From: Ochotona curzoniae
Lineage: Eukaryota; Chordata; Mammalia; Lagomorpha; Ochotonidae
Assembly (NCBI RefSeq): GCF_017591425.1
Contig: NW_024467120.1
Location: 2,790,001 to 2,854,000, forward strand
Direction of reading: 5' to 3'
DNA: 64,000 bases
Of the stretch, positions 44,004 through 56,480 are shown piece after piece. Positions within the stretch are counted from its first letter, which is position 1, and every line of letters begins with the position of its first letter. The notes below the pieces were generated by a model. It was not told where the DNA came from, made no database searches, and worked only from the letters and a program-made list of their open reading frames with translations. The translations under genes and the position numbers were made by a program.

Positions 44004-44594
44004 CTGCAACGCCCATTGGTTCCAGTGGAAGTCGGGAGTGGAAACAGAACCAACCCAGCGATAGCAGCCACCAGCTGATGGGGCGATGGACTGTGCCGGG
44101 CCCTGTACTTGCTAGTACATATAGGAATCTGGTCTGGGAACACCTCAAAGTTTCGTTGGAGATCTCCCCAGTCACAAAGCTGGACTCAGAACCCTAACCA
44201 AGAAAAGAGAGAAGACAGAACAGGTCAATCAATCATCTCAGCTATATGTTGACAGTGAAATACTGGGCAAACAGAGACTCTATGAGGGACTGTGTCAATC
44301 AGTGGATTCTTCAAAGACCTCATAGTGTTTGGAGTTGCAAGATTGGTAGCGATTCATAACTGGTGAACTATCAAAACCACTTGAGCAAGACCCTCGGAGC
44401 ATACCCTAACATGCAGGACCTGGGAAGGGTGGAAAATTAGGTGGGCCTTCTCCCTTAATACCCCCCTTTAAACATGAAGGAAACAATATGGAAATAATAG
44501 TCTTAACCCACTTCCCTATAGCCCTTGAAACTTTTTACCCTAATTAACTATGTACAGATTGTTCAAAATATAAATTTAAAAAAAAAAAAGAAAA
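44004..44594 (+). mobile_element. Retrotransposed insert with 16-bp TSD, source uncertain
   Basis: The exact 16-bp direct repeat AGAAAAACATGTCTTC lies at 43988-44003 and 44595-44610. The segment between ends in an A-rich tail (AAATTTAAAAAAAAAAAAG). These are marks of L1-driven target-primed insertion. The body has no clear coding frame. A 5'-truncated L1 3' UTR is most likely, with a processed transcript copy as the alternative. It contains faint MIR-like sequence near 44090-44200. Confidence 0.75.
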
Positions 44595-44610
44595 AGAAAA
44601 ACATGTCTTC

Positions 44611-44876
44611 ATTCTACTGTATGCCATGGGTAACTTTACCCAAACCCTCCGCTTCAGTTCCCACCTACATGCTGGTTGCTCTGCAACCTTGCTCAGGCCT
44701 TTCTCCTGAAATTCAGTGGCCCACTGGATACTCCTATCTGGGATATCTCATGGACTCCTGAAATTTAACACAAGCAAGACAGAATTCACTCACTTAATGT
44801 TTAGAAATATAGTTAACAACATGTACCTTGAAAAGCACGCAAAAGATTTAAAATAGAAAACAGAAAAATTTTAACT
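44611..44876. other. Unique sequence
   Basis: Nothing recognised. Confidence 0.5.
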
Positions 44877-45110
44877 TTTTTTTGTTTGTTTTTCATTTTT
44901 ATTTGAAAGGCCATCACACAAGAGAGGAGAGAGGTCGATCTTCCCTCTGCTGGTTCACGACCCCCACATGGCCACCACTATAGGAGCTGAGCCAATCAGG
45001 TCTCCGACATGGGTGCAGGGTCCCACGGCTTTGGGCCATCCTTCACTGCTTTCCCAGGTCATATGAATGGAATCTAGAGCAGAAGAACTGGGACACAGAG
45101 AGAGGTTTAG
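44877..45110 (-). mobile_element. Truncated C-type SINE
   Basis: TCATTTTTATTTGAAAGGCC, AGAGGAGAGAGGTCGATC, GGTGCAGGGTCCCACGGC, TGCTTTCCCAGG. The head half is degraded. Confidence 0.75.
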
Positions 45111-45214
45111 TCTACACTGCCATAGCTCTAGTCACACAAATTTGGCGGGGAGAGAAAGAAACACTAAGTAGGTCCCAGTTTCAAATGTTACTACAGAACC
45201 ACAGCAATCAAGGC

Positions 45215-45462
45215 AATGTGGTGTTGGCCATAAGGCACCATCTCCCTGGCTACTCCACTTTCAGTCCAGCTTCCTGCTAGTACTTGATGGTTCAAGTCCT
45301 TGAGTTCTGGCCACCCACAGGGCAGACCCAAATGGAATCCCTGCCCACTGGCTTCAGCCTGGTCCAGGCCAGCAAGCATTTAAGCGATCAACCATCAGTT
45401 AGAAGACAACCATTTCTCTGTCATGCTGCCTTTCACAGAAGATAAGTAAATCTTAAGAGGGG
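45215..45462 (+). mobile_element. Old C-type SINE, partial
   Basis: GGCTACTCCACTTTCAGTCC, GCTTCCTGCTAGTACTTG, CTTCAGCCTGGTCCAGGCC and an AGTAAATCTTAAGAGG tail. Confidence 0.65.
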
Positions 45463-48400
45463 AAAAAATGCTCCTGCTTCTTTCTCCACTCTATTGCTTT
45501 GCATATACCTATCCTTCCCTAGGAGTTAGCATCCAAAGGGAGAACTCCAAGCCAACGTGTACTACACACATGGTCATACCTCGTTTGTGCTCTACCCACA
45601 TGTCCATCTTCATCCCTCAGCACCTCACTCCGTGCTCCATATGCTTCAGCCATGACAAATTATTTGTAGCTCCTTCAATGAGCAAAACAATTACATTCAA
45701 GCCTGTGTCCTTAGAACAAACATCACTGATCTCAGCAGTCCTTTCTTCTCCCTGGAGCATCCTTACTAACCCTTCCCGCCTGCAGAGCACACATCATTCA
45801 GACCAAGCAGCACTGCCCCTCCGGTGACATTCCTATCTCAGTGGACTTATTTCTATTACCTCTGTGTTGCAGCTCAACTTACCTGCCTATCTTATCAGCT
45901 TTTGCCACTCAGCCCCCCAACTCCTGGAGAATACAGTAGGACAATTTTTATCTCCCAGCCTAGGACTCCATCAACTTAAACATCACCACCTTGTTGCCAA
46001 ATAGTTTTGCCTTACTTCAAGCTCCACCCAAATGCAGCATCTGTTATCACCATCTCCATCTGCAATACATACACCACGACCAAGAGTAAGACAAACAAGT
46101 GGAACCAGTCCTAACTAGCTCAGGCTCCTCTGATCCTCACATCCTTTTCAATTCGGGAATTTCCACATATACTCAGTTCAGCTATCACTCTCACTGGGCA
46201 TTGTTCCACACCTAAAGATTTCAGAAGTGTACCACGTCCCGCTAGCCCATTGCACGTGTTTTTCCCGTTTTCAACTCTGGGAACATTTGTCTATTATTTC
46301 TACTTCTGGGCCTAAAACCTGGAAATTTAGACTACATTTTCTTATGTGGCTTCCCTAGAAGTTATTTTATCCTTCCATAACACAGTGTTTCTGTATTACA
46401 AACCATCCTTTCCTTCTTGAGTTGTTTCCTTCTCAAGTCATTCCCTTCTGGCCATCAAAGAACAACTAGTTGCAGCCACCTGGGGTTTCTACCTTCTCAT
46501 TTACCAGCTGACTGGCAACCTGGACTCTCCCCTCACAGTCACCCATTACTCACTCACTGCCGAATCCAGTGGGGTTTCCCTGTGCTGCTCTTGGCATTGC
46601 TGACAACCCTGGCAACCACTTCTCCTTTGAACTTGCTGCTCCTTGGGCTTCCACATCAGTAACTTGCTTCAGTCTTCCTCCCATTTCTCTGGACAGCTCT
46701 GGTCCTGTCTGGTCTATTGTAGTTACACTATCCAGAGCTGAACCTCCAACATGAGGACAGCATGGCAGGGCGCCTTCTCCAATGCTCAAGGTGACCAAGC
46801 TCACTGCAACAGGGCGAATCCTAAATCCTGACATGTTTTCACACTGTCACTCTACGTTTCTGATACGATCAGGTAACTTGACCTGGAGTAGAGGATTATA
46901 GCAACAGATGTTCTCTTTTATGACACAGTCAGATTCCACGTTGCTCATTCCATGTTCCAAAAAGCAGTTAATACAGGAATGCATTCAAAAATATATATGC
47001 AACCAGTTTAGTTTAAAATGTAACCACAGTTTAACTCACGAATTCTCTGAACATGGATCTACTTACTGAAAGTCTTTTATATAAACCACCCACACTGCAG
47101 TGGATAAAGTGCCAAAGTAGAACAGAAATTTAAGAAGTATGAATTAACAGAATCTTTTGGTCTTCTTCCCAATCCTGTCTAATCCTTAACCCTTTAAAAG
47201 TTACTCACCTTTCCTGTCTTCCAATGCAGTCAAGTTTGCTTTCTTACAAACAGTTCTTCCTATTACATTGTAGTTTCACTTTATCTAACATTTAATTAAG
47301 CTGCGCATTACAACAACTAGCATAAATGATTCAGGAGCCAAAAGAACTCACTGGGCTAGCATTCAACACAACTGGTGGGAACCAGTATTTGAAGGGAGTG
47401 GCCGACATTCTATCAGACACAAGCATTCTGGATGCTTTACAGAGAAAGAGGAGAATAATGGCCAATTTGGTGAGGTTGTCAGGTGAAGGTAAGACCCAGT
47501 GTGCCCAGGAGGGCCATGCTCTGTCAGGAATCCGTGATGATCAGAACACTATCCAACTTTGGACATCCTTGCTGCTGCTCTTGTCATTGGCACAATATTT
47601 CTAGATTTATACTTCAAAAATATGAAGAGTGAGTCTAAGTCTTATACATGAAATGACAACCGATGTCTAAAAGCTAAAGTAGAAAAATGACTAGTAACCC
47701 CGAATAACAGATACATCTACTCAAGTCTCCAGGTCCCCAGTTCTTACAGGACTGTGAAAGGCTGATGTACTCCATGCTTACAATAATGGAATTCCTCCAC
47801 CACTGAAACACAAAACTGGGCTTTCAAGCTCCTCCTCTGCTTTTTATCTTGTCTAGGAGTACAGTGATTGTCACTTCAAAAATCTTCCTTCTGCCAACAC
47901 TGAGACAATATGTGGGTTTCGCAATGCTACAGATTTGCCACAGGTACACAAGGGAAAGGTGAATTTAACCTTTAACTAAGTAGTATACCTCAAGAGAGAA
48001 GCCAGAACACAGACACGAGATGAATCTGTTGCCAGCCTTGGCAGCTACTCACCTTGTGCTCTGGTCCCCAAGGAGCCTCTGAAACAACTAGAACTGAAAT
48101 AAAGCAACGGGAGGAAGAACACCTTTTTTACCTACCACCGAAAACAAAAAAAAAAAAAAGGAAAAGGAAAGCCAAAAGCAATATTTGAAAAAGAAACTAT
48201 GAAGGTTTAAACAATTTTTAAAACCCTTTTCTCCACTAACATTTTGAAAGAGCAACTAATTTACCGTTCTTCGCGTTAAAGCCTATTCACCTTTTTTATT
48301 AGCAAAATAAAAGGCAACAATTTTTAATGGGCACCAATATTAAAACTAGACACGCTACAATATTCAATTCAGGATTTACTCAAGTTTGAAAGCTCTAATT

Positions 48401-49689
48401 AGCCAGCAGGTAGACCTGATGTTAACTACTGCACCTAATTAAGGATGTGTGTACCAACAGGGTGTGTTAGCCTGACACGACTCTAACAGGCAATCTGCAG
48501 CACCATCCACCTCCTGCAAACTGCTGATCTCTTCCTGTGAACACTGCCACACTCAAAGAAAGGATGCCTTGGCACTGACATGCAGTAACCCTGACATGTC
48601 ACGTCATCTCTGCCCCTGCCTGTCTTTTAATATTAACGTGGCTGCTTTTCTTCATCTCTTCATGTTACGTAAGAATATCCTAAGTAAGGCAAACAAGAGA
48701 AAAAAATGAGAGGGGAAAGAACATTTTGTATGAGCATCTCAAACCTGATCTCCAGCCACAGATAAACAATAATGTTCACGAGCGGAAGTTGGCAGCCTGA
48801 GTAAGTGCGAGGACAGCAGGAAGATCACAGTGTCACACACCACTGGCTGCTTAACTCGGCCAGGAGGATCAGCATGCACTACCGCTGCAGGGGCTCACAC
48901 GGAAACCCGGCACGGCCCAAGTTCAGTCACGTGAACAACCCAACTTCAAACACCACACAGAAGAATCTCTAACCACTCAAGTAAATCTAAACCTCAATGT
49001 TGGTTTGTATGTGAAACAGACAACTGATAAGCATAAAATAAACTATCAGTGATTTAATTAAGTAATCCAGTCTTCCTGGCTATTAAAACGAGTCTTACAG
49101 TGATTTCCACTACCTGCCCGCTAATAAATAAGTGAAAAATGGTGACAGGAAGGCCTGGAACTGCTGGCAAGTCTGAGGCTTGCTGTTTCTCACCAGCATT
49201 TCTCCGCAGCCACTAATGGTCAACAAGATCAAGGATTAACGCAGGGTGGCCCTCTTTCAGAGGCCGGCTCAGGTTCAAGACAATGCTGGGAGCCTTCAGA
49301 CTCTCAGAGTGTGTATCATGAAGAAACAGAAGCTGAGCCTGAGGAGGCTGGACCGGGTGGGAGTCTGGCTCCGTGGCCGAAGCCTCCTGTAGGGGCTGCC
49401 TGTAGGGGAGAAGCTTCGTCCTGCTCACCCACCCTGCAACCCACAGAGACAGTCTCAGTGTGCCTGTCTGCTATGGCGCTGCTCACAGTGGACAGTCAGC
49501 ACAGAGTTAAGAGAACATCAGATCCGTGTGTTGTGATGCAATGAAACCCTCAAACAGTTTCTGCTATAAACTGTCCAACTTTAACAAAAAGAAAAGGGCT
49601 TCTTTTGTCACCATCAAAAGAGAACATCTGACATCAATTAACTTGTACAAATGCTTTCAAGTGAAGAGTTAAACACAAAATTACATTTG
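45463..49689. other. Unique intron, 4.2 kb, nothing recognised
   Basis: The longest repeat-free stretch in the window. Open frames (for example 92 codons from 47326) show no recognisable domain. A block near 48390-48450 is rich in CTAATTA-type motifs, but no function can be read from that alone. Confidence 0.5.
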
Positions 49690-50006
49690 AGGCCCAGTGA
49701 GATGGCCTAGCAGCTAAAGTCCTTCTCTTGCATGTTACCAGGAAGCTATATGGGTGCCAGTTCATTTCCCAGCTGCTTCACTTCCCGTCCAGCTCCCTGC
49801 TTGTGGCCTGGGAAAGTAGTTGAGGATGACCCAAGGCCCTGGGACCCAGCACCCGCGTGGGAGACCCAGAAGAAGTTCCTGGCTTCAGATCGGCTCAGCT
49901 CTGACCATTGTGGCCCCTTGGAGAATGAATCAGTGGAAGGAAGATCTTTCTCTCCTTCTCTCTATAAAACTGAATTTCCAATAAAAATAAACAAATCTTT
50001 TTTAAA
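49690..50006 (+). mobile_element. C-type SINE
   Basis: GGCCCAGTGAGATGGCCTAG head, CTATATGGGTGCCAG, GTGGGAGACCCAGAAG and the CCAATAAAAATAAACAAATC tail. Confidence 0.9.
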
Positions 50007-51249
50007 AATTACCTTTGAAGGTTTCCAGTTCTTTCCTGTAGAGAAAAAAAAAAAAAAGAAAAAGAAAAAGATGCAAATTAAAAATAATCTACTCCCAGTA
50101 GAGACTGATCTTACATGGTAATAAAAATGTGTTTACTTTAAACAGAGTAGTATTTCTGGATGCTCACATATCAATCACATCTCACTGAAATAACCAACAC
50201 AGCAACTATTTCCAGTTATTTATAACTATTAATGGCTACAAATAAATCTTTCAAGGTTTAAATTATTAAAGCACCAAAACACATCTAAGAACCACCAGTG
50301 TAATGCCAGCAATGAATCATCTTGTATATAAGTGCTTTACAAAAGCACTTAATAGAATATTTCCTCCACTGAAAATATTTCATAACATATCCTAAATATA
50401 CTCAAATAGAAATCACCCAGAAGAGTTAATGGTCATTTCCCTTTCATCAGTGAGAGAAGGGACCCCAGTGACTCCTGAGGCCAAGGGCCTTGCCTCCAGG
50501 ACTCCACCGGCCTGTGATTTTGCCAGTGTGGACTAGGGAAGTGTGGAAATACAAAGATTCCTGTGGAAATATACATCAGGGGAAAACAGGAGAATGACCA
50601 CAGCACACGTACTTTGTTACAAAGCAGGCAAGGCAAGCTGTTTGCAGAAACTCTCACAAATTCGTGGGGTCACATATTTTCCTCTCAGCTGCAGCACTAA
50701 TAGAATGTGTTTCTGAAAAGGTGAATTTATTTAGCAGAGGTTGTTATCCCACTCAAAAATAGGATTATCTTTTACTTACACTGTGTTTTACTAAAAATCA
50801 AGAGATGCTCTGAATTCTCAAACCCGTATTCTGCATTCTAAATTACAGTGTCCAACACGCTTTAAAATGGCCAACTACAATTAACAGCTGGCAGGAGGGG
50901 CTGGTACTGCCCGCTCAAAAGCCAAGCAGATCCTCTTCTTGTAACAGCCTAAGGGAAAGCTCCTTCATCAGACGGTCACCCAAAACCGCCTCCTTTCCTA
51001 AAAATACCAACTTGTAACAACTCCTCTCACAGCTACCAAGAAATAAAATTCTCTAGCCTTTGCTTTAAAAAACCATGCAATGGCTTTCCTTCAGTCGTTA
51101 GTCAAATTCATTCTAACACGTTTAGTCAGGAATAACTTAAACACACCGAAATCCTACTAACTCCAGTACTGAGATAAAAGTCACATTCTTTCTTCCACCT
51201 GAGCCCTAGCACCATGGGGATCCTAAGGAGTCCCTCTGCCCCTCCCCGA
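50007..51249. other. Unique intron
   Basis: Only a poly-A/AAAAG run at about 50041-50071 is recognised. Confidence 0.5.
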
Positions 51250-52235
51250 TGCGCCAGCCTTGGCTCCCCCTCAGAGCACCCAGCACAGACGCTCTGCTCC
51301 CCCTCAGAGCACCCAGCACAGACGCTCTGCTCCCCCTCAGAGCACCCAGCACAGACGCTCTGCTCCCCCTCAGAGCACCCAGCACAGGCGCTCTGCTCCC
51401 CCTCAGAGCACCCAGCACAGACGAGGGCACCCAGCACAGACGCTCTGCTCCCCCTCAGAGCACCCAGCACAGACGCTCTGCTCCCCCTCAGAGCACCCAG
51501 CAGACGCTTGGCTCCCCCTCAGAGCACCCAGCAGACACTCGGCTCTCCCTCAGAGCACCCAGCACAGACGCTCTGCTCCCCTTCAGAGCACTCAGCACAG
51601 ATGAGGGCACCCTGTACAGACGCTCTGCTCCCCCTCAGAGCCTCCAGCACAGACAAGGGCAACCTGCACAGACACTCATCTCCCCAAAGAGCACCCTGCA
51701 TGGACACGTGGCTCTCCATCAGAGCACCCAGCACAGATACTCAGCTCCCCAGAAGAGCACCCTGCACAAACGATCAGATCCCCATCAGGGCACCCTGCAA
51801 GGACGCTTGGATCCCCATAAAAGCACCCAGTACACACGCTTGGCTCCCCATCAGAGCACCCAGTATACATGCTCAGCTCCCCATCAGAGCACCCAGCACA
51901 GACGCTCTGCTCCCCTTCAGAGCACCCAGCACAGATGAGGGCAACCTGCACAGACACTCAGCTCCCCAAGGAGCACCCTGCATGGACACTTGGCTCTCCA
52001 TCTGAGCACCCAGTACAGACGCTCAGCTCCCCATCATGGCACCCAGTACGGACGCTCGGCTCCCCATCATGGCACCCAGTACGGACGCTCGGCTCCCCAT
52101 CATGGCACCCAGTACGGACGCTCGGCTCCCCATCATGGCACCCAGTACGGACGCTCGGCTCCCCATCATGGCACCCAGTACGGACGCTCGGCTCCCCATC
52201 AGAGCACCCAACACAGACGCTCAGCTCAGCATTCT
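51250..52235. repeat. 33-bp minisatellite, about 30 copies
   Basis: Tandem units of AGAGCACCCAGCACAGACG followed by CTCTGCTCCCCCTC. The 5' part uses GCTCTGCTCCCCCTCAGAGC; the 3' part (52020-52200) is a very uniform subfamily with AGTACGGACGCTCGG and CCATCATGG. In 5' units, GCTCTG and CAGAGC pair around an 8-base loop. The 33-bp length keeps frames open on both strands (EHPAQTLCSPS-type repeats), but nothing suggests translation. Confidence 0.97.
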
Positions 52236-52321
52236 GAGGGGGCTTTTCTTGTTCCCATAATTGCAATCCAAGTTTCTTATTTCTTTTTTATTGGAATATA
52301 TGTCTGACAAAAATTTTCCCG

Positions 52322-52500
52322 TTTTTTTAAAAAAATAAAATTCTTCATTTGAAAGAGTTACAGAACAAGAGAGGGAGAGACAGAGCTTCTACCCATTGGT
52401 TCATTCATCCCCCAGATGGCTGCACTGGCCAGGGTTGGGCCAAGCTGAAGCCGGGAGCTTCTTCCATGTTTTCAGACGGTTCTGGGAACAGCCCTAGACT
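52322..52500 (-). mobile_element. Partial old C-type SINE
   Basis: AAATAAAATTCTTCATTTG, GAGGGAGAGACAGAGCTTC, TGGTTCATTCATCCCC and AGCTGAAGCCGGGAGCTTC in reversed order. The head is not recognisable. Confidence 0.6.
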
Positions 52501-53189
52501 GCTGGGCACCAGGAGGAACACCAGAAGGGGTCCTGTGACTTCTTCATGGAGCCATGAGAAAGGCTCTCGCTCAGGTCTGACTCACTGCTCTCCTCGCACT
52601 GAGCTCCCTGGTTTTTAGGACGTTCGGAGTTCCAAGGACTGGTTTGTGCTGGCAAAGGGGGAAGGCCCTGGTGGTATGAAGGCCTCCACTGTAGGAGGGA
52701 GGGTGTGCAACCCTGGCTTTGTGGTGGTGAGGTGCGCCCCCCCTGACAAGACCTGCAGTTCTAAGCACAGCTGACAGCAGCGCGGTAGGCGGTAAGGTTG
52801 CAGGGGGTATGAGTGGGGTTTGGAAATAAGAGATTCAAGTTTTTCCTCTTCATTTCATCTCTTCTCACACGCTTGGCTAAAGTGGTCAAGAGGGCCTCAG
52901 AGGGCAGTGGTTGGGCACTTTAGAACCAGCAGGGGCACTTGCCACCAACAAGACAAGCTGCTCACAGACTGGGCTGGGGGTGCTGGGGCTGCCCACTAGG
53001 TTCAGGAAAGCACCCAGGAGAGGCCAGGAACACCGCAAGCCCTGCGGGACCCAGCCCTGTCACACTTCCTGCTGAGGCTTTCATCTCATCTGGGAAAGAC
53101 TCAACCTTCAATCCACATGTGAGATCCTTAGTTCCTGAAAATTAGTGTATTCCTCTGCCTTCGGGCTTTGGGACTGTTTATAGTGATGG
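52501..53189. other. Unique intron, nothing recognised
   Basis: No repeat or exon identified. Confidence 0.5.
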
Positions 53190-53536
53190 CTTGGGGGGCA
53201 GCGCGGTGGTATCGCACACTAATACTCCACCTATGGTGCCAGCATCCCATATGGATACTGGTTATAGAGTCTCAATGATTCCACTTCTAATCAATCTTCC
53301 TGATTATGGCCAGGGAAAGTGAGAAGGATGGCTCAAGTGCTTGGGATCTCACATAAGCGATCTAGAGGAAGCTCCAGGCTCCTAGCTTTGGACCAGCCCA
53401 GCCCTGGCAGGGGCGGCCATTTGCACAGTGAACCAGGGGATAGAGGATCTCTCTCTCTGTCTCCCTTGCTCCCCTCCCACTGCTCCCATCCCATAATCCT
53501 GACTTTCAAGTAAAAATAAATAAATCTTAAAAAAAA
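53190..53536 (+). mobile_element. Old C-type SINE
   Basis: GGGGGGCAGCGCGGTGGTAT head, CATCCCATATGGATACTGG, GGACCAGCCCAGCCCTGG and the AAGTAAAAATAAATAAATC tail. Confidence 0.85.
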
Positions 53537-53539
53537 TGA

Positions 53540-53863
53540 GGGGCCTGCACAATAGCCTAGCAGCTAAAGTACTCACCTTGAATGTGCCAGCATCACACAT
53601 GGGTGCTGGTTCTAATCCTGTTGGCCCCACTCCTCATCTAGCTCCCTGCTTGTGGCCTGGGAAAGCAGTCAAGGATGGCCCAAAGCCTTGGGACCCACAT
53701 GGGTGACCCGGAAGAGGCTCCTGGCTTTGGATTGACACATTTCTGGCTGTTGCAGCCACTTGGGGAGTGAATCAGCAGATGGAAGATCTTCCTTTCTGTC
53801 TCTCTTCCTTGGAGAAAGTATATCTGACTTTCCAATAAAAAGAAAATAAATCTTAAAAAAAAA
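53540..53863 (+). mobile_element. C-type SINE inserted at the tail of its neighbour
   Basis: GGGGCCTGCACAATAGCCTAG head to GAAAATAAATCTTAAAAAAA. The AAAAAAAATGAGG sequence occurs at both ends, a likely target duplication made from the previous SINE's tail. Confidence 0.9.
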
Positions 53864-54202
53864 ATGAGGGTCCAAGAAGCTATAGTTACTGACAAAAGGA
53901 ACAAAAACTCCACGGAAGACAATTCAAAATTACAGTGTTCATCACGTGGGTTCAAACCTCACCCAGTTAGGCAAAAAGAATGGGATTCCAATTTCCCATG
54001 TCATTCAAGTAGACAATAGGATTCCAACAAGCTTTTAAAAAAGGACTTATCGAACAACAACAAAAAAAAGACACAGGTCATCCCTAGATCCACTGTGGAA
54101 AAGCCAACATGGCTGCGGCCACTCTGCACTGCCCTGCTTTGTCTGAATGCTCCGTCTACCGTCTGTGGTGCCTTTCATTTGTAAAGAAGAATTAAAAAGA
54201 AA

Positions 54203-54237
54203 ATCGCTTCTTGGCCTTTTGGTTAAGATCAAATATA
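54203..54237 (+). pseudogene. Truncated U2 snRNA retrocopy
   Basis: ATCGCTTCTTGGCCTTTTGG followed by TTAAGATCAA matches the first 30 or so bases of U2 spliceosomal RNA with two C-to-T changes, then stops. Short direct repeats (AAAAAGAAAA) lie on both sides. It is a 5' fragment only: the branch-site pairing region and Sm site are absent, so it cannot function. Confidence 0.75.
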
Positions 54238-54956
54238 AAAAGAAAACCCAATGAAAACTCAGGAGGACAAGCGGCTTACATTCCCCAGAAAAAAAAAAAA
54301 AAAGAACTCAGTGTTATAAGCATTTCCTAAACCTCAAGGAAGACCCTCAATTTCCTAAGGAACTCCAGATCTGACTGGAATCTGTGACTTAGGAGCCAGC
54401 CAGAGACTTCGAGGTCGCAGGTGGCCATTCCAGAACCATTCCTAAAGTGATCCCCACTCACAGTGACTGAACATCCAGACATGGAGGCAGATCAAAGACT
54501 AGTGTGTAAATGGATGACACACCCCAGGCAACCCTAAGGGCCCTCCCTCCAAAAAGACAGGATAGGAGGCCAGCTACAAAAGGCACAGCAGAACAACTCA
54601 GGAGCAACTGAGAACAAAACATTCTTTTATGTTGCATGGCAGTCCAAGCTTATCCGCTGAGCCGGCACCCCAGCCTGACTCCACCTGTTTAAGGTAACAC
54701 AGGAAAGCAACACCATCCCCGAGGCACACAACAATGACCAGAAGACAATGGTTGCTAATTAGGACGTTATCTTTGTGTTTGGGCATTCCTGCATCTCCTG
54801 TGGAGCTAAATCTATCTGAGAATTTTCTAAATCCACAACTAAGAACTTCTCAGGATATGCTGGCTATTGCTGCTATGGGTTCCTCATTTCTCTCTTCCTA
54901 TCCCTACTTTGTGAACTCAATTAGAATTTGGTCCCTGAACCCTTTCCTTGGGAGCA

Positions 54957-54973
54957 ACACACACACACACACA
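54957..54973. repeat. (AC)n microsatellite
   Basis: About eight AC units. Confidence 0.85.
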
Positions 54974-56137
54974 TACCCCATAATATAGCCTTTGGAGAAG
55001 TAAAGGGGCCTTGGCATTGTCGTTCTTAAGGAACTGGTAACAAGGATGAGTTCTCACTCTGAAGGGCCTGGCTCAAGCTGCTTTGCATGGAGGCTGCGCT
55101 TCATGTTCTGCTGTTCTCCAAGATGCCACTTGCCCCTTTTGGACTTCTGGCGTTTAAGCAGCACAAGGTCCTCACCAAACATGTGGCTCCATCATGGGAC
55201 AATAGAACCACAAGCTCAAGTAATGCCTTCATTAATCACCCACTCTTCCCCAGAGTTCTCTCACGGTCGCAGAAACGAGATGAAGGCATCGCCCGCTATG
55301 GGCTCGCCATGAGCACCCAAGTCTGCCCAGTGAGCACAGCGGTATGCCCTCACCTGTGCCAGTTATCTGGCCGCAGTGCATGTGGAATGCTGTGTGGGTG
55401 GAGCTTTCCTAGGCTCTGCAGGTGTGCCCACACCGCATGGGCTGACAGGCTGAGGAGCTCCAGCTGTTGCAAGACTGCCCAGAGACCAAAGGATAAAGAC
55501 ACAGGCTCAGGAGAACCAAGCCTGAGTACCGACAGATCAGTCTGGCTTGCATGTCCAAAAGAAAAACACTGATACATGACCACCAGGCAGTCCAAAATTG
55601 CTCCTTCCCAGGTTTTCTCTAAAGTCAATTTCTGGTCGTTCAAAGTAGAAATAAAAGCAAACATCTCTGTACTTCGCATCTTTGATAAGTGATGCCATGA
55701 GATATGAAAGTTTCATTTTTATTAAGCAAAAAAGAAAGAAATTTTGTTTTAAAGTGGAACTAGCTTCCTCAAAAGAAGGAAAAATATAGAACAAAAGCTG
55801 GTGGGTATGAAAGCTGTAGGTTTCTGAAAGGTATTCTGTAGGATTGTATGAAAGAAATTCTGCAGTGATCAAGCTGGCTAAGCTGAAAGTTTCATTAAAA
55901 CTGAGCATTAGCAAAACTATACTAACACAATGCAGAATTTGGTCCTCTCTGTTAATGCAAGATTTTTCATTTAATACTTGATCTGCTCTTAATAGACAAT
56001 AACAAGAAAGTTTTCTTTATCTTCTAGGTAACTGGTTTAGGAAACAAATACCTTGTTTTCATCAAGGTAACATCTTGTGCTTTGTGCTCGACATAAGAAA
56101 AGTGAATCTTGCCAAAAATTAAAAGCAGCAACATTTC

Positions 56138-56464
56138 TTAAAAGATTTATTTATTTTTACTGGAAAGGCAGATGTACAGAAAGGAGGAGAGACAAAGAGG
56201 AAGATATTCCGTCCAATGATTCACTCCCCAAGTGACCACAACAGCCTGTGCTGCGCTGATCCAAAGCCAGGAGTCAGGAACTTCCCCTGGGTTTCCCACA
56301 TGGGTGCAGGCTCCCAAGGCTTTGGGCTGGCCTTGACTGCCTTCCCAGACCACAAGCAGGGAGCTGGATGGGAAGTGGAGCTGCAGGGATAAGAACCGGC
56401 GCCCACATGGGATCTGGACACGTCCAAGGCAAGGACCTCAACGACTATGCTATCGCACCAAGCC
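56138..56464 (-). mobile_element. C-type SINE with TSD
   Basis: AAAAGATTTATTTATTTTTA, GGAGGAGAGACAAAGAGG, ACCACAAGCAGGGAGCTGG and CCGGCGCCCACATGGGATC. An imperfect direct repeat, AAGCAGCAACATTT against AAGCAGCAAATTTT, flanks it. Confidence 0.92.
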
Positions 56465-56480
56465 ATAAGCAGCAAATTTT

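Larger units (their letters stand above)
53871..56137. other. Unique intron with U2 fragment and AC microsatellite
   Basis: Apart from the two features listed separately at 54203 and 54957, nothing is recognised. A 161-codon plus-strand frame at 55087-55572 has no recognisable domain. Confidence 0.5.

Noticed and set aside
47326..47604. 92-codon plus-strand frame as a processed pseudogene
   Set aside because: No recognised protein, no A-rich tail and no flanking duplication. Probably chance.
51214..52307. Open frames on both strands over the 33-bp array (up to 263 codons)
   Set aside because: The unit length is a multiple of three and contains no stop in several frames, so open frames on both strands are automatic.
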